Assembly (NCBI GenBank): GCA_002792995.1
Contig: PFPJ01000001.1
Location: 1-20,454, forward strand
DNA length: 20,454 nt
Direction of reading: 5' to 3'
Origin: Candidatus Magasanikbacteria bacterium CG_4_10_14_0_2_um_filter_41_10
GTDB taxonomy: Bacteria; Patescibacteriota; Patescibacteriia; Magasanikbacterales; UBA922
The notes under the pieces are model-generated. The model saw only the letters and a list, made by a program, of their open reading frames with translations. It was not told the DNA's origin and ran no database searches. This document shows positions 1 through 7,996 of this stretch, piece after piece; within the stretch, counting starts at the first letter, position 1, and the number at the start of each line of letters is the position of its first letter. The translations under genes were made by a program, and so were the position numbers.

Positions 1-1250
1 ATTGTTGTATCAATTTTCCCGACAAATTCATTTACCAGATGAACCGTTTTCTCAAAGTTAAATTCAGCATACGCAATCTGCATATTCTTCCCAAAATTAC
101 CAATTTCTATTTTCCAATTTCGATTCTCATCCTGCTGTGGAACAATACTCTCATGATACTTTTCAATCATCGTCAACACACGAGAAGTCAAATTTCCAAT
201 ACCATTCGCAAGATGCGCGGTATAAAAATCTTCAAAACGTGTAACCGACCAATCACCATCATCATAACTAGGCAATCCACCGAGAAGGAAGTAGCGAACC
301 GCATCGGTCCCATATTTTTCTACCACATCATACGGCGCAACAACATTGCCGATACTCTTACTCATCTTCTGTCCTTCTGCTGTAATGAATCCATGAATAA
401 AAATTTGCTTGCTTGGTGGGAGCTGTGCAGATAAGAGCATCGCCTGCCACATCGCAGTCTGTTGTCGCAAATTATCTTTCCCTGCAACTTGTACGCCTGG
501 CCAGTACGTGTTGAATTTCTCTTCATCTTCTGGCCATTCTAATGTGGAAATATAATTCACAAGCGCATCAAACCACACATACATCACTTGCGCTTCGTCT
601 CCTGGTACTGGCACACCCCATGGCATTTTTTCTTTGAGTCTCGAAATAGAAAAATCTTGCAGTCCCCGCTCGACAAATGCTTTGATTTCGTTTTGTCTGT
701 GTGCCGGTACAACAAAGTTTTCTTGTTCATAAAGTTTCAACAGTTTTTCTTGATACGCAGAAAATTTGAAGAAATAATTTTCTTCACTGATCATTTCTAT
801 CTCGTATGTTGGATGAATCGGACACTTGTCATCCACAAGTTCGGAATCTGTTTTTTCGAGTTCACACCCAACACAATATTTCACCTGATACGATTTTTTA
901 TAAATATCACCATTCGCCTCGCAACGCTTCCAAAATTCCTGTGCTGCAGCTTTATGATGTGCGTCTGTGGTTCGAATAAAATGTGTGTAACTCAAATTGA
1001 GGGAGTCTTTTAACTTGCCAAATTTCACAGCATAGCCATCGACATATTCCTGTGTAGGAATACCCTGTTCTTCTGCTTTTCTGTGAATTTTCAGTCCATG
1101 TTCGTCTGTCCCTGTATTGAAAATCACGTCATTTCCAAGCATACGCTGATAGCGAGCGATTGCGTCTGCCTGTACAATCTCAAGCGCAAATCCGATGTGT
1201 GGATCGGCGTTGACGTATGGGAGGGTGGTTGTGATGTAAAAATGTTTCAT
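1..1250 (-). CDS. metG: Methionyl-tRNA synthetase, 3' end outside window
   Basis: Charges tRNA-Met with methionine in the cytoplasm. The gene starts at an ATG whose complement is 1248-1250 and runs off the left edge after 416 codons, so the anticodon-binding part is only partly seen. The class I signatures are visible: HIGF at residues 18-21 and the KMSKS loop at residues 295-299. The zinc knuckle in the connective insert has Cys-x2-Cys, then a second pair reading Cys-Pro-Ile-His, so one of the usual four cysteines appears to be histidine. It begins 5 bases after the stop of the gene at 1256-1657 and is probably the last visible gene of an rsmI-kinase-unknown-metG operon. No Shine-Dalgarno sequence precedes the start. 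Family assignment is certain; only the C-terminus is unknown. Confidence 0.97.
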   Translation of the reverse strand, partial: MKHFYITTTLPYVNADPHIGFALEIVQADAIARYQRMLGNDVIFNTGTDEHGLKIHRKAEEQGIPTQEYVDGYAVKFGKLKDSLNLSYTHFIRTTDAHHKAAAQEFWKRCEANGDIYKKSYQVKYCVGCELEKTDSELVDDKCPIHPTYEIEMISEENYFFKFSAYQEKLLKLYEQENFVVPAHRQNEIKAFVERGLQDFSISRLKEKMPWGVPVPGDEAQVMYVWFDALVNYISTLEWPEDEEKFNTYWPGVQVAGKDNLRQQTAMWQAMLLSAQLPPSKQIFIHGFITAEGQKMSKSIGNVVAPYDVVEKYGTDAVRYFLLGGLPSYDDGDWSVTRFEDFYTAHLANGIGNLTSRVLTMIEKYHESIVPQQDENRNWKIEIGNFGKNMQIAYAEFNFEKTVHLVNEFVGKIDTT

Positions 1251-1255
1251 AGTTA

Positions 1256-1657
1256 TTAATTCAATTCTTCCAAAACTTCCACGATAAATGGATCAGACAA
1301 ATTTTCTGGAGTTAAAGGTCCGTTATCCCGAAAAATTTTATAATCTTCATGTTCTACTAAAGAAACCATCTCTTCAGCAGCATTCATAAAAAACGGTTCC
1401 TTCTCAACATCGCCTCTTAAAAATTTAGCTGACGTGATCTCTTGACGCCGACTTGGCTTGATAATTGCATACACTCCAGGTCTTAGTTCAAGCATTGCTG
1501 GCGCAAACATTTTTTTAAATTCTTGCATTATTCGACCTTCCTCTAATTCTAAAGATTCTTTTCTGCGCAATAAATCAACAGACTGTGCTTGAAGCACTGC
1601 GAAATCTATACCATTCATTTCAGATTCAATATGTCGTTTTGGGATCTCTGCACTCAT
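1256..1657 (-). CDS. Hypothetical protein, 133 aa
   Basis: I do not recognise this protein. It is 133 residues, soluble in appearance, with no signal peptide or membrane segment. The first half is helical and charged, with a Glu/Leu-rich stretch around residues 28-50. A short segment around residues 58-75 (rich in Pro, Ile, Lys and Arg) looks like beta structure, and the C-terminus is acidic. It lies 19 bases after the P-loop kinase gene and 5 bases before metG on the same strand, so it is very likely cotranscribed. An internal Met at residue 14 is an alternative start. The gene is supported by its tight packing in the operon and by an open frame with ordinary composition; the function is open. 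Confidence 0.7.
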   Translation of the reverse strand: MSAEIPKRHIESEMNGIDFAVLQAQSVDLLRRKESLELEEGRIMQEFKKMFAPAMLELRPGVYAIIKPSRRQEITSAKFLRGDVEKEPFFMNAAEEMVSLVEHEDYKIFRDNGPLTPENLSDPFIVEVLEELN

Positions 1658-1676
1658 ATTATTATGAATAAAGTCA

Positions 1677-2150
1677 TTATTTAATACAATTTTTTATCGC
1701 TTCTACAGTCTCAGCAGCAGATATGTGCGTTGTGTCTATTTCCTTTCCAGCTTTTACTTGTGACGTAATCATATGCACATATTCTGCAGCGTCTTTTCCA
1801 TAAGGTTTTTCTCTTTGCGCATCTCTTTCTCGGCAGGTGTCTACATCACTCATGAGTGTGAAAATAGATATATCATTTCCAAACTTGTTTCGGAAGTCGT
1901 CAATTTGATCTTGATAATAAAAATTTCCATCCACCACATACCCCAAGGTCTCTTTCTTCGTTAACGACTGAATAATTTCATTCACTTTTAAAAAACTTTC
2001 CACAGGAATTCCATCGCCATCATCCAATTTGTATTCGTCCAAAATATCGTCCACTGAAATATACTCAAAACCCAAATCCTTTGCCAACATTTTTGATACA
2101 GTGGTTTTCCCAACTCCGAGGGGGCCTCTTATGATGATAAATTTCAACAT
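1677..2150 (-). CDS. P-loop nucleotide kinase-like protein
   Basis: Small 157-residue P-loop NTPase. The Walker A motif is at the N-terminus (residues 9-16, GPLGVGKT) directly after a hydrophobic beta strand, the arrangement found in adenylate, cytidylate and shikimate kinase-like enzymes. An acidic DDILDEY segment at residues 34-40 and an Arg-rich lid-like stretch near residues 107-114 (RERDAQRE) fit a small-molecule or nucleotide kinase. The substrate cannot be told from sequence. It sits between rsmI (24 bases upstream, with a heptad repeat in the gap) and an unknown gene (19 bases downstream), all on the minus strand. No Shine-Dalgarno sequence is seen. It could equally be annotated as an AAA-family ATPase, but the length and lid favour a kinase. 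Confidence 0.8.
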   Translation of the reverse strand: MLKFIIIRGPLGVGKTTVSKMLAKDLGFEYISVDDILDEYKLDDGDGIPVESFLKVNEIIQSLTKKETLGYVVDGNFYYQDQIDDFRNKFGNDISIFTLMSDVDTCRERDAQREKPYGKDAAEYVHMITSQVKAGKEIDTTHISAAETVEAIKNCIK

Positions 2151-2151
2151 A

Positions 2152-2179
2152 TTCTATTCACTATCAGCTATATGCTATC
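2152..2179. repeat. Tandem heptamer array, 4 x 7 bp
   Basis: Four consecutive 7-base units of form NNCTATN (TTCTATT, CACTATC, AGCTATA, TGCTATC). The array covers the rsmI stop codon (2175-2177) and most of the gap to the kinase gene. A second array with the same unit length and copy number, but a different unit, lies at 16592-16619. Confidence 0.6.
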
Positions 2180-2924
2180 TACTTCCCCTCACCAACACCA
2201 CGAATTCCCCCTTTTCTACAATATTCATCTTCGCCACCTCTTCTATACTTCCACGATACACAGTTTCAAACTTCTTCGTCAACTCTCGGCAAATCACCAC
2301 TTCCCTATCCCCTTCTAACACGTTCCCCAATTGCCCAATTGCCTTCTTGATTCGATGATTGGATTCATAGAATGCGACCGTATACTTCGCGTCTGCCACT
2401 TCCCGAAAAAATGTCTCGCGCCCTTTTTTGTGCGGAGGGAATCCCATGAAAATAAATTTATCCGTAGGAAGTCCAGATATAGAAAGTGCGGCAATAACAG
2501 CAGAAGGCCCTGGAATTGGTTGGACAACCACGTCATTCCGAGTCCCGATTGAATCGGGAAGGAATCTCGTCTCTGCATCGAGATCTCTCGATTCTCCTTC
2601 GGCTCCTTTCAGTCGCTCAGGATCACTCGAGATGACGTCGTGAATCAATCGATTACCGGGATCCGAAATCCCCGGCGTCCCTGCATCTGTAACAAGTGCA
2701 AGGTGTTTCCCGTCATCTAATAATGAGAGGATCTCCCTGATTTTTTTTTCATCGCTATGCTGATGATAGCTCATGGTCGGTGTATTTATCTCATAATGTG
2801 ACAAAAGTTTCTTTGTCACACGCGTATCTTCGCACAAAATAATATCCGCCGTCTTGAGCACCTCAAGCGCACGAAGCGTGATATCACCGAGATTTCCAAT
2901 TGGCGTTGCAATTATTGATAGCAT
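2175..2924 (-). CDS. rsmI: 16S rRNA 2'-O-ribose C1402 methyltransferase RsmI
   Basis: SAM-dependent tetrapyrrole-methylase-fold enzyme that 2'-O-methylates C1402 in the decoding centre of 16S rRNA. Visible family motifs, in order: ATPIGNLGDIT near the N-terminus, EDTR, DAGTPGISDPG, PIPGPSA and FYESNHRI. The ATG at 2924 puts the first motif at residue 6, as usual; an upstream in-frame ATG at 3014 would add 30 unlikely residues. The protein is 249 residues. Between DPGNRLIHD and PIPGPSA there are about 30 more residues than the family's usual spacing. This stretch, roughly residues 97-132, is the translation of a palindromic repeat (2530-2638) in frame. The C-terminus is short for the family and its stop lies in a heptad array. 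Activity is likely but the insertion is close to the cofactor-binding region. Confidence 0.95.
   Translation of the reverse strand: MLSIIATPIGNLGDITLRALEVLKTADIILCEDTRVTKKLLSHYEINTPTMSYHQHSDEKKIREILSLLDDGKHLALVTDAGTPGISDPGNRLIHDVISSDPERLKGAEGESRDLDAETRFLPDSIGTRNDVVVQPIPGPSAVIAALSISGLPTDKFIFMGFPPHKKGRETFFREVADAKYTVAFYESNHRIKKAIGQLGNVLEGDREVVICRELTKKFETVYRGSIEEVAKMNIVEKGEFVVLVRGSR
2530..2638. repeat. Palindromic dispersed repeat, copy A, inside rsmI
   Basis: 109-bp imperfect palindrome with ends CGTCATTCCGAG and CTCGAGATGACG. Internal blocks such as GGAATCTCGT and ATCTCTCGA are shared with the copy at 17380-17458. It contains extra nested stems (for example CCCGATTGAATCGGG) absent from the other copy. 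It is read in frame as part of RsmI. Confidence 0.88.
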
Positions 2925-2934
2925 AACATCCCTT

Positions 2935-2963
2935 AGTCTAGCGAAAAATAGATACTTTGGCAA
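2935..2963 (-). promoter_or_regulatory. Sigma70-type promoter of rsmI
   Basis: On the minus strand: -35 TTGCCA (2963-2958), 17-base spacer, -10 TAGACT (2940-2935). The predicted start of transcription is about 2928, only some 4 bases before the rsmI ATG at 2924. The mRNA would therefore be leaderless or nearly so, and the AAGG just upstream of the ATG would be at most partly transcribed. Confidence 0.6.
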
Positions 2964-2988
2964 ACCAATATTCCTCTTCATACATTTA

Positions 2989-2997
2989 TGGTATACT
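2989..2997 (+). promoter_or_regulatory. Extended -10 promoter of the carboxypeptidase operon
   Basis: TGG followed by TATACT (2992-2997) forms an extended -10 element; no good -35 is seen. The predicted start is about 3003-3005, directly at the ATG at 3006, so this mRNA also appears leaderless. It is divergent from the rsmI promoter. Confidence 0.5.
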
Positions 2998-3005
2998 ATG
3001 TGCAT

Positions 3006-5297
3006 ATGAAACATATTACAAAACGTATCTTAGCCACGGTTATTGCCTTTGGGTTGGTAATGCCACAAACTGCCTTTTTGGCAACAGACGCACCATTTAA
3101 CCCAAATTTTTTGCTTTCTGATGAAGAATTGCAATCGTGGGAAAGCATGTCCAGGACAGACATCCAGGCTTTTTTGGATGGTCGACAAAGTTATCTCTCA
3201 ACATACCGGACAGAAGACAAAAATGGTGTACAACGACTTGCCGCTGATATTATCTACAATGCAGCAGCAGAAAACAAAATAAACCCAAAATATGTTCTTG
3301 TAAAACTACAAAAAGAACAAAGTCTTATCACCGCACAACAACCAACACAAAAACAACTCGATGGTGCCACAGGATATGGTATTAGCGATGGATGTGGATG
3401 GGATTGTGCCACATACAAAAATAATCAAGGATTTGGCAAACAAGTTGATTCGGCTGCAGCGATCATGCGCTGGTACTATGACAATGTCTCATCTCAAAGC
3501 TGGATCAAGCGTCCGCCATTGAGCTATACCATCGATGGTGAATTTATTACTCCGGCTTCCCTCGCAACAGGATTTTTGTATACATACACTCCTCATTTGC
3601 AAGGCAATAAAAATTTTTGGTCACTCTGGCAATCGTGGTTTGATCAAGTGTATCCAGATGGAACTATTCTCAAAACAGATACGGACCCAACCGTTTACCT
3701 CATTCAGAGTGGAAAAAAACGTGCCTTTGCAAGCATGACTGCACTTGCCACCCGTTATGATCCAAAACGAATTATTATCGTGCCAAGTACAGAACTTTCT
3801 CGATATGACAAAGGATCTGATATCAGTCTCCCAAACTATTCTGTCGTCAACGCAGGAGGAACGTATTATCTCCTCGACTATGACACCAAACGTCCATTCG
3901 CATCAAGTGACACAGTACGACAACTCGGATACAATCCTGATGAAATTTTGGATGCAACACAAGATGAACTCACGACATATACTAATGGAAAAATCATTTC
4001 TGCCGAAAATGCAGATCCTCTCGGACAAGTCGTCCAGCTCAAAGAAAATAGTGCACTCTATTATATCCAAGACAATGAATACCACCTCATCTACGACAAA
4101 GCCATCCAAAAAGAAAATTTTCCTCATCTCAAGATAACACCAGGAACCCTGGAGAAGCTCAAAGGTCTCACCCAAGGAGAACCCGTCAAAATGAAAAATG
4201 GAACACTAGTCCTCGTACAAGGTGACAATAAAGTATATGTCATAGAAAATGGAAAAAAACGTCATATTGCTTCAGAAGCAGTCTTTGCGGGTCTTGGATA
4301 TGATTCCAAAAATATTGTCACCATAAACGAATTTGCTGGCATTATCCACGAAACAGGTGAACCAATATATCTCAGAAATGATGTCGTCACAACAGCGCCA
4401 TCAACAAATGCCACACCACAAACAGAAACAAGCACAAGCACAGAAGAACCAGTACAAACACAAAATAGCACTCCTATTGAAGATCGAATGATCCGTACAC
4501 CACAAGATCAACTATCTTTTATCGGAAAAAAATTTGAAACATCTATTGATTCATACATCATCGCTGACTATGCGACAGGATCCATTCTTGCTGGAAAAAA
4601 TATAGACACCGTACGACCGACAGCATCACTTGCAAAAGTGATGACAACCTATATGCTCATGAAAGAAGGATTGAATCTCAATGCCTCTGTGGTCTACAAC
4701 AGTGCAACCCAAAAAACACCACCAGAATTTCATAGATACAGAATAACAGATGGTGAACGCGTACGGAATGCTGATTTGCTCGGTGCCGTCCTCATTTCAT
4801 CGATGAACACACCTGTCCGTATGCTCGTCTCCAGCGTAACAAACAATGAAGCAGGATTTGTCTCAAAAATAAATGCACAACTAAAAGACTGGGGCCTCAC
4901 CTCATCGTCATGGAAAGATGTCTACGGTGGCGCAATTGATAACAATACAACAGCACGAGAATATTTGACGATCTTTACCAAAGCAACCACAAATGCTACC
5001 TTAAAACAGTATCTTGGGACTCCTTCATATAGCTACGATGAGATGCTAGATCTCGATGGACAACCACACCATTTTGATGATCATTCCAACGACCTCATGA
5101 AAGACAATTCTCTCTCATTTTCTATCATGGCAAGCAAAACAGGATATATCTATGAATCTGGAGATAATATTGCTATGCTAGTACAAAGAAAATCTGATGG
5201 GAAACAATTTGTCGTGATTGCCCTAGGCAATCCTGAACATGGCAATAGATTTTCTTCACCAAAAGCCCTCACTGAGTGGGCTATGACACAATTCTAA
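3006..5297 (+). CDS. Secreted lysozyme-like / D,D-carboxypeptidase (S11) fusion protein
   Basis: A 763-residue exported cell wall enzyme. The ATG at 3006 is chosen because a classic signal peptide follows at once (Lys/Arg, then a hydrophobic core, cleavage near residue 26). Residues about 35-215 resemble a lysozyme- or glucosaminidase-like domain with a conserved KEQSLIT stretch; Glu104 is a candidate catalytic acid. Residues about 225-460 hold four divergent repeats of about 60 residues, including patterns like VYVIENGKKRHIAS, probably beta-rich and wall- or surface-binding. A Thr/Ser/Gln linker follows at about 462-490. The C-terminal domain is a peptidase S11 D-alanyl-D-alanine carboxypeptidase with all three active-site motifs: SLAK (541-544), SMN (599-601) and KTG (711-713). 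It is the first gene of an operon with the LigB-like gene, priA and umuDC. The C-terminal call is firm; the N-terminal activity is an inference. Confidence 0.9.
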   Translation: MKHITKRILATVIAFGLVMPQTAFLATDAPFNPNFLLSDEELQSWESMSRTDIQAFLDGRQSYLSTYRTEDKNGVQRLAADIIYNAAAENKINPKYVLVKLQKEQSLITAQQPTQKQLDGATGYGISDGCGWDCATYKNNQGFGKQVDSAAAIMRWYYDNVSSQSWIKRPPLSYTIDGEFITPASLATGFLYTYTPHLQGNKNFWSLWQSWFDQVYPDGTILKTDTDPTVYLIQSGKKRAFASMTALATRYDPKRIIIVPSTELSRYDKGSDISLPNYSVVNAGGTYYLLDYDTKRPFASSDTVRQLGYNPDEILDATQDELTTYTNGKIISAENADPLGQVVQLKENSALYYIQDNEYHLIYDKAIQKENFPHLKITPGTLEKLKGLTQGEPVKMKNGTLVLVQGDNKVYVIENGKKRHIASEAVFAGLGYDSKNIVTINEFAGIIHETGEPIYLRNDVVTTAPSTNATPQTETSTSTEEPVQTQNSTPIEDRMIRTPQDQLSFIGKKFETSIDSYIIADYATGSILAGKNIDTVRPTASLAKVMTTYMLMKEGLNLNASVVYNSATQKTPPEFHRYRITDGERVRNADLLGAVLISSMNTPVRMLVSSVTNNEAGFVSKINAQLKDWGLTSSSWKDVYGGAIDNNTTAREYLTIFTKATTNATLKQYLGTPSYSYDEMLDLDGQPHHFDDHSNDLMKDNSLSFSIMASKTGYIYESGDNIAMLVQRKSDGKQFVVIALGNPEHGNRFSSPKALTEWAMTQF

Positions 5298-5301
5298 TAG
5301 T

Positions 5302-6096
5302 ATGTCTCTTGTCTTTGCGGGGCTAGTTCCCCATCCTGCCGTTCTCCTTCCTACCATAGGAAAAAATGCCATCATCCAACTCGATGCGACTCGTAGTGCC
5401 CTTGAAAAACTCGAACAAGAATTATATCTTGCAAAGCCACATCGCATTATTATTATTACTCCTCATGAGGGCATATTTGAGGATGCCTTTGTCGTCAATG
5501 CCCACACAAACCTGCATTCTCATTTTGAACAGTTTGGAGATATGGCGACAACATATACATGGGAAGGATCGCCAGACATCGCAGCAAAAATTCAACATAA
5601 AGCAAATCAACGTCATATTCCAACGAGACTCGTGAGCAACGAATATCTTGGTCATGGAGCGTCCATTCCCCTCATGTATCTATCAACGCACCTCAAAGAA
5701 ACAAAAATACTTCCAATAGGATATAGCAATCTTGATACAAAACAGCATATTGCTTTTGGTGAACTAATCAAAGAAGTAATCATGGAATCGGATAAACGTA
5801 TTGCAGTGATTGCATCCGGTGACATGGCGCACACCCTCACCAAAAAATCACCTGCAGGATTTCATCCAGATGGAGAATGGTTTGATACAGAGATCCAAAG
5901 ACTCCTCAGCAAAGAAGACCGTCAGACTATCCAAGAACTCAACGCAGAACGTGTAAAAAATGCTGATGAATGTTTGTACCGTTCTCTCTTGATTCTCTGT
6001 GGTGTCTTATCAAACATGAAATGCACATTTGAACCATACGCCTATGAAGCACCGTTTGGAGTAGGCTATCTCACAGGACAATTTCATGTATCATAA
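5302..6096 (+). CDS. LigB-superfamily (class III extradiol dioxygenase / MEMO-like) protein
   Basis: 264-residue cytosolic protein of the LigB fold, the family that includes class III extradiol ring-cleavage dioxygenases and the MEMO/AmmeMemoRadiSam B proteins. Recognisable elements are LVPHPAVLLPTIG at the N-terminus, TPHEG near residue 53, GHGASIPLMYL in the middle, SGDMAH, and a C-terminal FGVGYLTG. The His residues in these motifs are the kind that bind a catalytic iron in dioxygenases. No AMMECR1 or radical-SAM partner is present in the window, so the substrate is unknown. It begins 4 bases after the carboxypeptidase stop without a Shine-Dalgarno sequence, implying cotranscription and perhaps coupled translation. 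Family is well supported; enzymatic role is not. Confidence 0.8.
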   Translation: MSLVFAGLVPHPAVLLPTIGKNAIIQLDATRSALEKLEQELYLAKPHRIIIITPHEGIFEDAFVVNAHTNLHSHFEQFGDMATTYTWEGSPDIAAKIQHKANQRHIPTRLVSNEYLGHGASIPLMYLSTHLKETKILPIGYSNLDTKQHIAFGELIKEVIMESDKRIAVIASGDMAHTLTKKSPAGFHPDGEWFDTEIQRLLSKEDRQTIQELNAERVKNADECLYRSLLILCGVLSNMKCTFEPYAYEAPFGVGYLTGQFHVS

Positions 6097-6119
6097 TAAG
6101 GAGGGATGAGCGATATCCC

Positions 6120-7994
6120 ATGATTGCAGAAATCATTCCAATCAAACGCCTGCCACGTCGTTTTTCTCATTTTGACTACACGGTTCCAGATGACATGAGA
6201 GAACGTATCTCCATTGGGCAGATAGTGCGTGTGCCACTCAAATCGTCCGAAATATTCGGACTTGTTTTATCATTGAGAGAAAAACGTAGTTCAGACACAA
6301 GTGCACTCAAGGAAGTACTCGGGATTGTCAACGACACACCATGCCTTTTTGCACACCATCTCGAACAACTCAAAACACTTGCATCGTGGTATGGCGTGTC
6401 CTATGGCACGATGGCGATGATGATGCTCCTTCCACTTCAAAAACGAAAATTAAAAAGCATACACCTATCAGCCAGTATGCAGGCAAACAAATCAGAAATA
6501 CACAAACCAATGTTTCACTTGTACAAAAATGAAAGAGAGCATTGTACATTTTTGCAAAAACAAATTGCCACTTCACCCAATTACCAAATTGCCATCATCG
6601 TTCCAGAAATCCAATACATAAACACGATTCTTTCACATCTCAAAGAATACGAACATGACATTGTCACCTGGCACAGTGGTCTTTCTACAAAAGAACAATT
6701 TGAACGGTGGTTGCAGATTCGCAATGGAGAGAAAAAAATTATTATTGGTACGCGCGGTGCAATGTTGCTTCCATATTATAATCTAAACTCAGTTGTTATT
6801 GATTACGAAGAAAAGGAAAATCATAAACACTGGGATCAAGCCCCTCGCTTTCATGTCAAAGACATTGCAGAGGTGTTACGCACTACGCAAGGTATTCACG
6901 TACATCTCATGAGCTCTTCACCAAGCGTTGAAAGTTATTACAACGTGCACAAAAAAAAATACGAGGCCACTCATTTTCAAATTTCTTCAGCACCACAGTG
7001 CGACATTGTCAACCTTACCAACGAACGCCGTGGTGGAAATACGTCCCCTATTTCAGACAAACTCGAACAACACCTCCTCACACTTCAAGACAATGCGTTT
7101 CTCTATCTCAATCGACTGGGTCTTGCGACGTTCATTGGCTGTAATGACTGTGGCTGGCGCGCCCTGTGTCCAACGTGCAAACTACCACAAACACTCCATA
7201 CGAAAAACAAACAGGTAACCTGCCATTATTGCAACATCGCATCTCCTCTGCCCACACTCTGCCCAGCATGTAAAAAAACGATTGTCACGCTTGCGGGTGT
7301 TGGAACAGAAACAGTGGAAAAACTGCTCAAAGCATTTGTAACAGAACACAATCTTCCACACCAAGTCATTCGCATAGACAGTGAAACACATGTACAAAGC
7401 ACCCAATTACCCAGTGACCCTGTTATTGTCATTGGCACGGATACGGCATTGCAATATATCGATTGGAACAATACAGCAGTCATTGCCTTCCTCGATATTG
7501 ATATGCACCTTTCTTTGCCAGAATATCGTGCAGAAGAACATCTCTGGCATTTGATTCAAGAAGTAAACTATCTCAAACGTGAAGATGCCACATGTATCAT
7601 CCAAACACGTGAACCAAAACAGTTGATATTTAAATCGTTGACCGAACCAGAACGATTTTACCGCACAAATCTCAATTATAGAATGAAACTAGGCTATCCA
7701 CCATACACCTATCTTGTTAGATATTTTTATGGACATGCCAATTTTCTCGAAGCAAAAAAAGTAATGGAGACAAGTGTCGTTGTACTCAAAAAACGGTTGA
7801 AAGAACAACACAAAAATATAGAGCTCACCGATAGTTTTGACATGCACCCACGCTATTATCGTGGACGACATTGGTTTGCGGTGATGGCGAGAGTATCTCC
7901 TGAGACATGGCAAGATGACCTTGTTTGGCTCAATGGACATATTCCAGATACATGGAAAATAGATCCCAATCCTATCAATATTCTTTCGCCATAA
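6120..7994 (+). CDS. priA: PriA-like primosomal protein N', ATPase motifs degenerate
   Basis: 624-residue homologue of PriA, which reloads the replisome at stalled forks. The N-terminal DNA-binding region (residues about 1-110) and the zinc module are intact: eight cysteines in four Cys-x2-Cys pairs (341/344, 350/353, 368/371, 381/384). The helicase core is recognisable by VPEI, HSGLS, GTRGAMLLPYYNL and PEYRAEEHLWHLIQEV. However, the Walker A motif (normally GVTGSGKT, here near residues 130-140) is missing, DEEH has become DYEE, and the AGRAGR motif is replaced by NYLKRED. It should therefore bind DNA and partners but not hydrolyse ATP, as proposed for actinobacterial PriA. The ATG at 6120 sits 15 bases after a strong AAGGAGGG, too far for normal use. 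It is followed 2 bases later by umuD. Confidence 0.92.
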   Translation: MIAEIIPIKRLPRRFSHFDYTVPDDMRERISIGQIVRVPLKSSEIFGLVLSLREKRSSDTSALKEVLGIVNDTPCLFAHHLEQLKTLASWYGVSYGTMAMMMLLPLQKRKLKSIHLSASMQANKSEIHKPMFHLYKNEREHCTFLQKQIATSPNYQIAIIVPEIQYINTILSHLKEYEHDIVTWHSGLSTKEQFERWLQIRNGEKKIIIGTRGAMLLPYYNLNSVVIDYEEKENHKHWDQAPRFHVKDIAEVLRTTQGIHVHLMSSSPSVESYYNVHKKKYEATHFQISSAPQCDIVNLTNERRGGNTSPISDKLEQHLLTLQDNAFLYLNRLGLATFIGCNDCGWRALCPTCKLPQTLHTKNKQVTCHYCNIASPLPTLCPACKKTIVTLAGVGTETVEKLLKAFVTEHNLPHQVIRIDSETHVQSTQLPSDPVIVIGTDTALQYIDWNNTAVIAFLDIDMHLSLPEYRAEEHLWHLIQEVNYLKREDATCIIQTREPKQLIFKSLTEPERFYRTNLNYRMKLGYPPYTYLVRYFYGHANFLEAKKVMETSVVVLKKRLKEQHKNIELTDSFDMHPRYYRGRHWFAVMARVSPETWQDDLVWLNGHIPDTWKIDPNPINILSP

Positions 7995-7996
7995 GT

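Noticed and set aside
2925..3014. Longer RsmI with a start at 3014
   Set aside because: It would overlap the divergent gene's start and add 30 residues before a motif that normally lies at the N-terminus; the promoter predicts a start near 2928.
7600..7620. Second CACGTGAA core in priA as another parS
   Set aside because: It matches only about 10 of 16 parS positions and lies in coding sequence.
7925..7996. Longer UmuD starting at 7925
   Set aside because: It would overlap priA by 70 bases; the 7997 start gives the standard UmuD length.
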